Translations under genes and position numbers: made by a program
Assembly: GCF_001975825.1 (NCBI RefSeq)
Contig: NZ_MTKN01000013.1
Location: forward strand, 1 to 64,000
Length of the DNA stretch: 64,000 nucleotides
From: [Flexibacter] sp. ATCC 35208
Lineage (GTDB): Bacteria > Bacteroidota > Bacteroidia > Chitinophagales > Chitinophagaceae
Reading direction: 5' to 3'
Notes under the pieces: generated by a model
What the model saw: only the letters and a program-made list of their open reading frames with translations
What the model was told of the DNA's origin: nothing
Databases searched by the model: none
Shown here: in pieces, positions 53,810 through 62,264 of the stretch
Numbering within the stretch: the first letter of the stretch is position 1
Layout of the letters: the number at the start of each line of letters is the position of its first letter

Positions 53810-56737
53810 ATGCGGTATTATTTTTTTATACTGGTATTTTGTATAGCCAGTTTGACAGTAAATGCTAACGATACCACTTTACATGCAGGAGTATATAGGA
53901 ACAGTGACAACACCTTTACCTTACGTTGGAATACAAATGACAAAACCCTTACCAACAGCCCGCTTGTAGTCGGGTTGGGATCTTCTACCCTTGCAGGATA
54001 TTTACTATCTTATCCCGATCGTCTCGGTGATAAGATCAGTGCATGGCTCACAAGCAATACATCCAGTCCTACCTGGATCAACCTCGCTGTGGCGGGGTAT
54101 GCAAGTGCGAACCTGATGCCGGCTTCCAAAGGCGGTACCACAGGTACGAATATCGATAGTGCGCTGAACAGTAACCCTGATTTTATGTTCATCTCTTTGC
54201 CTACAAATGATGTGGCAAATGGGTTGACGAATGCAGAAATCATGGCGAACTTAAGATACCTGGATGCATTGGCCCTGAATAATGGTGTTCCCATATTCTG
54301 GGAAACCACCCAACCCCGTACGACCTTCAATGCCACTTTGCAGACACAATTGAAAGTGCTGGCGGATAGTATACGCGCAGCATGGCCTACCCGGTATATA
54401 GAGGGGTTTAATAATGTTGTGAATACAGCTGCCAGTACAGATGCGGAGATCAATCCCGTATATGGTGCAGGTGATGGGGTGCATCTGAATTCTGCGGGAA
54501 ACCAGTTTATTGCAGATAGTCTATTTGCACGCTGGCTACAATACTTTCAGGCAGTGACGGGGGCATATATTATTGAGACCTCTTCGGATGGGAGTACTTG
54601 GAGCACCTTTGATACGGTTACCGACACCGTCAAAAAGACTTATTCTAATTCTTATACGACTACACAATACTTCAGGGTCAGGACTAAATATACAAATGGG
54701 ACTTATTCTGCCTATTCCAATATTGTGACATTGGCAGCGGCCAGCTCTTCGGCCAGTGTAAGAGTACGGAATACCAACAGGATCCTGGTCGACTTAGGGG
54801 GTGATGGTGTGAATACTGTTTTACCAAGTGGTACGGCTATGGGCCAGCCTACAGCTTCTCCGGATGCATATGGTAATTACTGGAATAACTGGTATGGGAG
54901 TGGTGGATCGGCGGGCTTCAGGGATGGCGCAACCATTAGCCAGCTCCTTACTACAGGTGATAGTACGACAACGATTTCTATGAAAATTATAGGTACCCCG
55001 GATGGAACTTATAATTCAACTGCTACAACCAGGGGGATTAATAATAATGGATTTTCTGTAGGTGTGGACGATTATCCTGCTACTGCCTTGTCGGATAATA
55101 TGTTCCTGTATAATTCTATCAATCCCGATGGAGTGATACTCCGTATTAAAGGATTGTCGCAAAACAAGATCTACAATTTCAAGTTGTGGGGCGCGAGAGT
55201 AGATGCAAGTAGTACACCAAGGATCTTAGAAACCCGTTTAGCAGCTGAAGATTGGAGCGCTGCTAAGAGCATTGAGACCAGATATAGTACCAGTGCCAGT
55301 CCGGAATATGACAGAGCCATCAATTACACAGGCGTTTCCGGAGTAGATTCGCTGGATATTTATTTAAGAGTGGGCACCGGGAGCACCTTTGCTTCTCTGA
55401 GTCTGGTGGATATCACTTTTGGTAAGATTGATACGGTAGCAGTATGCGAAGGAGGCAGTGTTACATTGACCACCAGTAACACTGCATCTGCTTATCAGTG
55501 GCAGCAAAATACGGGCAGTGGGTATGTAAATATAAGCGGGGCAACTTCTGCCACCTACACATTGAATAATGCCCTGCTCACATGGTCCGGTTACCGCTAT
55601 CGTTGTGTGGCGAATAATGATAGTTCGGAGGTACATTATCTATTAGTGAATTCCACTGTCACGCCTACTATCACCATTAGCGGTACAACTGCGATGGTAC
55701 AAAACACAGCTACCACTTTAAGCGCTACGATCACCAATGGTGGCACCTCTCCTACCTACCAATGGATGGATAGCACCAGCACGCATACATGGGCAGGTAT
55801 CAGCAATGCAGTCAATAATACACTTACTTATACACCTGCCAAAACAGGCGATGAGATCCGTTGCATACTCACCAGCAATTTAACTGGTTGTCTTTCGACC
55901 TCGCAGGTAACCAGCAACCAACTTACATTTAAAGTAGATGTTATTACCACTGATACCGTGACTGTGTGTGAAGGAACAACATTGACATTGAGTTATAGCA
56001 ACACCGCTTCCTCCTATCAATGGCAGCAAAATACGGGGAGTGGTTATGTAAATATAAGCGGGGCAAATACAAGCACTTTAAGCTTAAATAATTCCTTACT
56101 GTCATGGTCCGGCTACCTGTATCGTTGTATGGCAGATGATGACAGCACCGCTGTACATTATTTAAAAGTGAATGCTGCTGCTACACCTGTCATCACTATC
56201 ACTGGCACCACTTCTGTAAGACAATATGTATCTACTATTTTAACATCCACCATCTCCAACGGTGGTACCTACCCATTCTACCAATGGATGGACAGCACCA
56301 ATACACATACCTGGGCCAACATCAGCGAAGCCACTGCCGATACGATCAGTTACACGCCAAAGAAAACAGGAGATAAAATTCTTTGTCTGCTCACCAGCAG
56401 CTTAACGGATTGTCTTACTGCGTCACAGGTATCCAGCAATCAACTTACTTTCAATGTAGATGTGATCACTGCCGTAGATCCGGATCCAACTGTTACTACA
56501 GGGCCACGTCTATATCCCAATCCGGCATATACCTCTCTTACTATCGACCAGCTCTCTAACTGGAAGCTATTGGAAATATATGGTATGGATGGTAAGACCT
56601 ACCTGCGTAGAGAAGACATGCTCACCAAAACAAGCCTGGCACTGTCAGTCTCTGATTTACCAAATGGCATGTACATAGTGGTGCTTACAAAAGCCAATGG
56701 TATTACTAATGTGATGAAGTTTATAAAATCAGATTAA
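53810..56737 (+). CDS. secreted SGNH/GDSL hydrolase with Ig-like repeats and T9SS sorting domain
   Basis: 975 residues. A signal peptide covers residues 1-19. An SGNH hydrolase domain (about 45-245) shows GLGSSTLAG (Ser near 57), the block II Gly in VAGYAS, Asn in LPTNDV near 132 and the Asp-His pair in DGVHLN near 224. Then come a fibronectin-like segment (250-310), a galactose-binding-like beta domain (325-540), two repeated Ig-like units (about 545-700 and 720-880, each with YQWQQNTGSGYVNISGA) and a type A T9SS sorting domain at 900-975 (LYPNPA, LPNGMYIVVL). The enzyme should be exported by the type IX system and act on ester or acetyl groups, perhaps of polysaccharides; the substrate is unknown. 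Confidence 0.9.
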   Translation: MRYYFFILVFCIASLTVNANDTTLHAGVYRNSDNTFTLRWNTNDKTLTNSPLVVGLGSSTLAGYLLSYPDRLGDKISAWLTSNTSSPTWINLAVAGYASANLMPASKGGTTGTNIDSALNSNPDFMFISLPTNDVANGLTNAEIMANLRYLDALALNNGVPIFWETTQPRTTFNATLQTQLKVLADSIRAAWPTRYIEGFNNVVNTAASTDAEINPVYGAGDGVHLNSAGNQFIADSLFARWLQYFQAVTGAYIIETSSDGSTWSTFDTVTDTVKKTYSNSYTTTQYFRVRTKYTNGTYSAYSNIVTLAAASSSASVRVRNTNRILVDLGGDGVNTVLPSGTAMGQPTASPDAYGNYWNNWYGSGGSAGFRDGATISQLLTTGDSTTTISMKIIGTPDGTYNSTATTRGINNNGFSVGVDDYPATALSDNMFLYNSINPDGVILRIKGLSQNKIYNFKLWGARVDASSTPRILETRLAAEDWSAAKSIETRYSTSASPEYDRAINYTGVSGVDSLDIYLRVGTGSTFASLSLVDITFGKIDTVAVCEGGSVTLTTSNTASAYQWQQNTGSGYVNISGATSATYTLNNALLTWSGYRYRCVANNDSSEVHYLLVNSTVTPTITISGTTAMVQNTATTLSATITNGGTSPTYQWMDSTSTHTWAGISNAVNNTLTYTPAKTGDEIRCILTSNLTGCLSTSQVTSNQLTFKVDVITTDTVTVCEGTTLTLSYSNTASSYQWQQNTGSGYVNISGANTSTLSLNNSLLSWSGYLYRCMADDDSTAVHYLKVNAAATPVITITGTTSVRQYVSTILTSTISNGGTYPFYQWMDSTNTHTWANISEATADTISYTPKKTGDKILCLLTSSLTDCLTASQVSSNQLTFNVDVITAVDPDPTVTTGPRLYPNPAYTSLTIDQLSNWKLLEIYGMDGKTYLRREDMLTKTSLALSVSDLPNGMYIVVLTKANGITNVMKFIKSD

Positions 56738-56993
56738 TTATTGAAATACGCTTTCATAATCTGCTCTGTCGTGAGATGAGCCGTTGCTCCATTGATATGA
56801 CCTAATACAAGGACGTTTCTAAAACCAGATTAATTCCTGAAATACGCTTTCATAATCTGCTCCGTCGTGAGATGAGCCGTCGCGCCATTGATATGACCCA
56901 ATCCAATGAAGTTTCTAAACCAGATTAATTCCTGAAATACTCTTTCATAATCTGCTCTGTCGTGAGATGAGCCGTCGCGCCATTCAATGAATC
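56733..56993. repeat. 95-96 bp direct repeat, three copies of the PBP2 3' end
   Basis: Units begin at about 56733, 56828 and 56924. The third is the real 3' end of the PBP2 gene; the two others are downstream copies that still encode the same C-terminus (NGATAHLTTEQIMK followed by a YF(R/N)N-stop tail), with mostly silent or mild changes. The first unit overlaps the stop codon of the SGNH hydrolase gene (cagattaatt). Confidence 0.88.
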
Positions 56994-58880
56994 CAGCCTG
57001 GACTTTGCCAGCACCACCGGATCCATCGTCACCGTCTCCAGCATCTTTTGCACTACCGGCTTCTTCTTTACTGAAATCGTATCATTCAGATACTTCTCCA
57101 TCATCAATCCTGCAATCGGCGCCGCAAAGGTGCCCCCATAACCAGAATTCTCCACAATCACCGCCACCGCTATCCTCGGATGATCTCTCGGTGCAAAAGC
57201 CACAAAGAAAGCATGGCTCTTCATCTTCTTCAATTGCCCGTTTACGATGGCATTGTTCTCTGCCGTACCTGTCTTTCCACACACGATCACCCCTTCTATC
57301 TGTGCATTTCTACCCGTACCACTCTCCACCACATCTTCCATTCCCAATATCACCGACTGGTAAGCCGTATCTTTTACATGCGCTACCGTATGTTTATCCC
57401 TAAACTTCTTCAGCACATCAGCCACATCATTATCAATACTATTCACAAAATGCGGCAGGTAGTAAAATCCTTTATTTGCAATGATACACATCGCATTCGC
57501 CATCTGCAAAGGCGTGACCGCCACTGCGCCCTGTCCCATCCCTACATACAACTCTGTACAGGAATTCCACTGCCCATGATACCGCTTATTCATACCCGCC
57601 GAATCAATCGCATAACCCGCATATTCTCCCGGTATATCAATACCTAACCGATGTCCCAACCCAAATGACGTCATGTATTCATACCACTTCTGATGCCCTT
57701 TTTCTACTCCACCCCATTTCTTTGCATCCACTTCCATCCGGTACAGGTTCACAAAGTAAGAATTGCAGGAGTGAGAAATAGCCAGTCGTAAATTTGCTGC
57801 ATGCCCGGCTTCACTATGCTCACAGGCAATTCTACGTCCGCAGGACAAATATGCACCATGACAGGGATAACCAAAATCAGGGGTAATGATCCCCTCATCC
57901 AGCGCGACCAACGCTGTCAATGGTTTCATGGAGCTACCCGGTGCGTACGTACCCTGAATAGCCCTGTTGAACAATGGCTTGGTCGTATCGCTAAATAGTT
58001 TATTAAAATTGCGCGCCCTGTAAGAACCCGTCAATAAATTAGGATCAAATGAAGGACCACTTACCATCGCCAATATACCACCTGTTTGCGGATCGATGGC
58101 GACAATACTACCTATCTTATTATGCATCAACCGCTCACCCAATACCTGCAAATCAATATCCAATGATAGACGGAGGTTCTTGCCCGCTATTGCCGCTGTG
58201 TCAAATTCACCTTTCTCATACGCCCCCTGTGTGCGATTCAGGTTATCCTTTACAAGGTATTGAATCCCTCTTTGCCCCATCAGAATGTGCTCATAGGTTT
58301 TCTCCAATCCTGTCATCCCCAGGTAGTCACCCATGTTATAATCTTTATAAGCAGGGTTCAACTGCATTTGTGGCGAGATCTCACCTATGTAGCCCAATAT
58401 ATTGGCGGCACCACTATAAGGATAAGAACGGATCTGCCTGGGCATCAGCTCAAAACCCGGTTGAAACTGGTACATACTTTCCTGCAACTGCCCATATACA
58501 TCCGGCAATAACAACGGTGCAAAAACCGACTGTCTTACCCGGCCATTCCTGACAATTGCCGCCACGATGCGTTTCTTAAACTCTGGCATATCAATCCCTA
58601 AGATCTTACACAGGTAAGCCGTGTCAATTTTCTTTACATTCGATGGAGTGACCATCAGGTCGTACATCACATCGTTGCGCAACACACTTCTCCCCTTTCT
58701 GTCAAAGATGATTCCACGGCTGGGATAGACGACTTTTCTCACTACGGAGTTGGCATCTGCCAGCTTGGAATATTTCTTATCAATTATTTGCAGTATAAAT
58801 AAACGGGAAACAATCAGCAGTACGAGACCGATAAAAATAAACTGGATGACACGCCTTCTCGGCTGGTTATAAATGGACAT
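56925..58880 (-). CDS. mrdA: penicillin-binding protein 2 (peptidoglycan transpeptidase)
   Basis: ATG 58880 gives 651 residues; an upstream TTG at 58931 would add 17 residues ahead of the basic segment and is less likely. One transmembrane helix (about 12-33) is followed by a PBP dimerisation domain with the RGIIFDRKG block, then the transpeptidase domain with SxxK (PGSSMKP, Ser near 315), SxN (SHSCNSY) and KTG (CGKTGTAEN). This is the class B PBP of the cell-elongation machinery, in the inner membrane facing the periplasm. No MreC/MreD/RodA genes are adjacent, unlike the usual Bacteroidota order. The 3' end is duplicated twice downstream. Confidence 0.9.
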   Translation of the reverse strand: MSIYNQPRRRVIQFIFIGLVLLIVSRLFILQIIDKKYSKLADANSVVRKVVYPSRGIIFDRKGRSVLRNDVMYDLMVTPSNVKKIDTAYLCKILGIDMPEFKKRIVAAIVRNGRVRQSVFAPLLLPDVYGQLQESMYQFQPGFELMPRQIRSYPYSGAANILGYIGEISPQMQLNPAYKDYNMGDYLGMTGLEKTYEHILMGQRGIQYLVKDNLNRTQGAYEKGEFDTAAIAGKNLRLSLDIDLQVLGERLMHNKIGSIVAIDPQTGGILAMVSGPSFDPNLLTGSYRARNFNKLFSDTTKPLFNRAIQGTYAPGSSMKPLTALVALDEGIITPDFGYPCHGAYLSCGRRIACEHSEAGHAANLRLAISHSCNSYFVNLYRMEVDAKKWGGVEKGHQKWYEYMTSFGLGHRLGIDIPGEYAGYAIDSAGMNKRYHGQWNSCTELYVGMGQGAVAVTPLQMANAMCIIANKGFYYLPHFVNSIDNDVADVLKKFRDKHTVAHVKDTAYQSVILGMEDVVESGTGRNAQIEGVIVCGKTGTAENNAIVNGQLKKMKSHAFFVAFAPRDHPRIAVAVIVENSGYGGTFAAPIAGLMMEKYLNDTISVKKKPVVQKMLETVTMDPVVLAKSRLDSLNGATAHLTTEQIMKEYFRN

Positions 58881-59002
58881 TTTAAAACAATGTGCGTTTT
58901 TTTCTGATAGATGGTTATTCTTTGTTGGCAAAGGTTTTCAAAGGTACGAGGGGATCGTGGATAGTAATGATCAGAATAGGAAGGATGGTTATTATATAAT
59001 AT

Positions 59003-59036
59003 AAAAGGCGAGTCTGATCAGACTCGCCTTTTTTTA
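59003..59036. terminator. terminator of the dipeptidyl peptidase operon
   Basis: A perfect palindrome aaaaggcgagtctga/tcagactcgcctttt, with T-runs on both strands, lies between the minus-strand peptidase stop and the PBP2 start. It should terminate the upstream minus-strand operon. Confidence 0.85.
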
Positions 59037-61190
59037 TCATAAGTGGAACTTAAAGTATTGTCTTAGCCGTTGTTGAAAATATGCTTTGTAAGTGTCTTCG
59101 TAAGTATGACTTTGCCCCGGCAATACGAGCATGTCAAAGTCTTTTCCCGCCTGTATCAACGCATTCACCATTCTATAGGTAGCCGCCGGATGCACATTCG
59201 TATCTACCTCTCCGGTCACTAATAATAAATGCCCTTTCAATTTCGAAGCGAGTGCCTGGTTCAGCGCTACATGATACGCAAAACCGGAATCGATTCCCTG
59301 AAAGGTTTCACCCCAGGTACGGTTATATATATTATTATCATGATTACCGGAGGAGGCCACTGCTACCTTATAAAAATCAGGGTAGGTACATATTGCCGCT
59401 ACCGCCATCATTCCCCCGCCGGAATGACCAAAGATACCGACACGGGTGGTATCAATAAAATGATATCTGGCAGCCAGTTGGATGATCCCATGCCTGTCAT
59501 CGTCCAACGCATAGTCACGGAGGTTGCCATAACCATATGTATGATATGCTTTATTGCGGTAAGGCGATCCACCCCTGTGCCCCATACAGACCACGATACT
59601 CCCCGTCTGTGCCAGGGCGGTATTATTATACCTGTCCAGCACTGTAAACGAGGACCATACTGTTTCTGTCTGCGGTCCCGGATATACCTGTGAAATGATG
59701 GGGTACTTTTTAGTACTGTCAAAGTCAAATGGCTTCCACATCAGTCCATAAATATCCGTTACCCCATCGGCAGCTTTGATGGTGAACATCTCCGGTCTTT
59801 TCCAGCCATATTTGTACAACCGGCTCAGGTCTGGTTTCCAGATTTCCATCTGCCAGTTGCTACTGGTACTTCTGATAGTAGTGCGGGGATCCATGTCTAT
59901 CCGCGAATAGTTGTCAACAAAGAACTGATTGCCAGGCGCTATGAACACCTCATGGTTGGCATTTTCAGGCGTGAGCAGCCGCAACCCTTTGCCATCGAAA
60001 TTTACGGCGTACACAAAGGAGTAGTTAGGATTGATACCCTGCTCCCTGCCATAGCCATAAAAGTATAGTCTTTTTGAAGCCGTATCTACTCTCAGTAACT
60101 TACCCGCTGTCCAGTCTCCCGCTGTAACTGCACCCTGCAAATGACCGGCACCATCATATAAATAATAATGCCCCCAGCCACTCCGGTCTGACCACCAGAG
60201 AATATCTTTACCATCATTGAGAATTGCAGCGGAGAATACATCATCATTAATAAAAGGACGACTCACCTCATGGATCAGTACCTGCACTGTACCTTTCCAA
60301 TCTACTGCACATAAGTCCATCTCATCCCTTGTACGCTTCTTCCGCAGGAAATACACCTTAGCACCGCCATACAGCACTTCCAGCTCCTGGTCTTTCCAAT
60401 CGCCCGTATTTACAGGCAGAAAGGTCCCTTCCGAAGCATCGCCCAGGTATAACTCATACTGCGTCACATCCTTATCGCCCGGCAGTTCATATTTATACGT
60501 CTCTACCCTTGGGCGGGGAGTAGACAAACTATGCACAACAGTCATTGTACCAACCTTATGCCGATCCTTTCTGACTATGTAAAATTTTGAAGTTCCTTTT
60601 ATCCATACCGCCTCTGTATTTGATTCGCGCAAAGTACCAGTGTCAGCATCATTCATGTTAAAAGAGTGATATAACTCCCCATCAAAAGACAACTTTAACA
60701 TAGAACTATCCGAATTTTTCCGGAGAAACAGGTTATGGTTCTTCGCCACCAGCTGCCATTTCTTATCTGGTGATAAACCATTACGCCAGCCGGAATGAGG
60801 ATAATTATGGGGGATGGCGGGGACCAGTTTCCCATTCGCCAGGCTATAAGAATAACGGGCTTCTTTATAATAGATTCCCATATCATTGCTACCAGGCATC
60901 TCTACTTTGATAGCTGCCGTATCCACAGGTTGGTGCAATAACTCCTGTAGCAAGCCCCCCAGGTATTTTTTATCAGAAATACACTGACGGGTGCCGCGCT
61001 TCGCATCCACCAGGTAATAGTCCTTGTCCGCACTAAACCAGCATTTATCAGTACCCTTTACAAAAAAAGGAATAACGGTCAGAGATCCCATCTGTTTGGC
61101 CAGATTTGGGGCATCATAATAAGTATCCTGAGCATACAGACTACCAGCAAGTAAGACCAGCAGGCCTGTTTTAAAAATACGATTTAACAT
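59037..61190 (-). CDS. dipeptidyl peptidase IV-like S9 serine peptidase
   Basis: 717 residues: signal peptide 1-20, a DPP4-type beta-propeller domain about 60-460, and a catalytic alpha/beta-hydrolase domain about 480-717. The nucleophile is Ser in GHSGGG near 586, with Asp in GEVDTNVH near 664 and His in PGQSHTY near 699. S9B-type enzymes remove dipeptides from peptide N-termini in the periplasm or outside the cell. Its start overlaps the stop of the thioredoxin-like gene by 20 bases, so the two are translationally coupled. Length is normal for the family. Confidence 0.92.
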   Translation of the reverse strand: MLNRIFKTGLLVLLAGSLYAQDTYYDAPNLAKQMGSLTVIPFFVKGTDKCWFSADKDYYLVDAKRGTRQCISDKKYLGGLLQELLHQPVDTAAIKVEMPGSNDMGIYYKEARYSYSLANGKLVPAIPHNYPHSGWRNGLSPDKKWQLVAKNHNLFLRKNSDSSMLKLSFDGELYHSFNMNDADTGTLRESNTEAVWIKGTSKFYIVRKDRHKVGTMTVVHSLSTPRPRVETYKYELPGDKDVTQYELYLGDASEGTFLPVNTGDWKDQELEVLYGGAKVYFLRKKRTRDEMDLCAVDWKGTVQVLIHEVSRPFINDDVFSAAILNDGKDILWWSDRSGWGHYYLYDGAGHLQGAVTAGDWTAGKLLRVDTASKRLYFYGYGREQGINPNYSFVYAVNFDGKGLRLLTPENANHEVFIAPGNQFFVDNYSRIDMDPRTTIRSTSSNWQMEIWKPDLSRLYKYGWKRPEMFTIKAADGVTDIYGLMWKPFDFDSTKKYPIISQVYPGPQTETVWSSFTVLDRYNNTALAQTGSIVVCMGHRGGSPYRNKAYHTYGYGNLRDYALDDDRHGIIQLAARYHFIDTTRVGIFGHSGGGMMAVAAICTYPDFYKVAVASSGNHDNNIYNRTWGETFQGIDSGFAYHVALNQALASKLKGHLLLVTGEVDTNVHPAATYRMVNALIQAGKDFDMLVLPGQSHTYEDTYKAYFQQRLRQYFKFHL

Positions 61191-62262
61191 GATCGACGAG
61201 GAAATGGTTTTGAGAATGAGCGGCTACGGTATGAATGATTTCTTCCCAACGCGGATATTCCTTCTTTTTATAGGATGGAATGAAAGACAGGTAAGCAAAT
61301 ATAATATCCATATTCGGACTACTGAATTGGGCTATATGATCTGCAATCAGGTTGGTAACAAGCTGTGCATCTCCCTGACAGGCTGCTTCGGCAATGTCCA
61401 TCATGATCATCAGGTCTTTTTTATCTGGCACCTGTGTGTGTTTGATTTGCTTACGATAGACAACAAAGTCTTCTTTTTGATACCCGATATCTTTCTGGTA
61501 ATAACCTTGCAGGCAATAGCTGGTAAGTTTACGGAATACGCCGGAGATCTTGTGATTGATAGAATCAATGCCTTTTACTTTGGCAAAGTCCTGCCAGTGT
61601 TCTACCAGGTATGTAAAGTCCGGGCTATGCATATCAGAGAGCTCGCGGGAAAACTGGTTCTCTCCATAAAGAAACCAGTTTTCAGGCAGGAGCTTCTGCT
61701 GCGCGGTAAGAGATTGGGTGTATTCTATATTGAGTTCCTTTCCCCGCTTTATTTCCTTGTTCCTTAAAGTTAATACGATGTATTCCCGCATTAACGCCGG
61801 GCTGCGATCTCCCGACTCATACCTGCGGAAGATCTGTGCCATCCTGTTATCAGGGTCCATCCCTTCGGATACCTTTTTGAGAAATTCTTCTGCTGGCATG
61901 CCTCCAACGAATTTATACACCAGCTCTCCTTTCTCATTTAATAAGAGATATGACGGATATGCTCCTACCCGGTATTTTTTGCCGACTTCCGGTCCTTCTC
62001 CCTTTTCCATATCCAGCTTTAAAGAGATCAGCTGCGTGTTAAAAAAGTCGGCTACAGTATCTTTTGTGAATACATAGGTCGACATCTCTTTGCAAGGACC
62101 ACACCAGGAGGTATAACAATCTACAAATACAAGTTTATGTTCTTTTGCTGATCTGGCCAGCAGATCAGGTAACGGTGCATGTTCAAAAGCGATCTCCCTG
62201 TGCTGGGCCATCAGCGGACTAAACGCGCATGCCAGCAGTAAGGAATATATGATATTCTTCAT
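61171..62262 (-). CDS. thioredoxin-like periplasmic protein with WCGPC
   Basis: 363 residues: signal peptide 1-19 (cleavage near MAQ), then a thioredoxin fold with the active site WCGPC (Cys54, Cys57), a cis-Pro in GAYPSYLL near 109 and a core ending near 135. The remaining 220 residues are helical and unrecognised. Reductases of this type maintain or isomerise disulfides in the periplasm, possibly of the co-encoded secreted proteins. It starts 2 bases after the metalloprotease-like gene and overlaps the peptidase gene by 20 bases. Confidence 0.85.
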   Translation of the reverse strand: MKNIIYSLLLACAFSPLMAQHREIAFEHAPLPDLLARSAKEHKLVFVDCYTSWCGPCKEMSTYVFTKDTVADFFNTQLISLKLDMEKGEGPEVGKKYRVGAYPSYLLLNEKGELVYKFVGGMPAEEFLKKVSEGMDPDNRMAQIFRRYESGDRSPALMREYIVLTLRNKEIKRGKELNIEYTQSLTAQQKLLPENWFLYGENQFSRELSDMHSPDFTYLVEHWQDFAKVKGIDSINHKISGVFRKLTSYCLQGYYQKDIGYQKEDFVVYRKQIKHTQVPDKKDLMIMMDIAEAACQGDAQLVTNLIADHIAQFSSPNMDIIFAYLSFIPSYKKKEYPRWEEIIHTVAAHSQNHFLVDHVKSYF

Positions 62263-62264
62263 AG

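Noticed and set aside
58881..58931. TTG start extending PBP2 by 17 residues
   Set aside because: An ATG directly before the basic segment and membrane helix is the normal PBP2 start.
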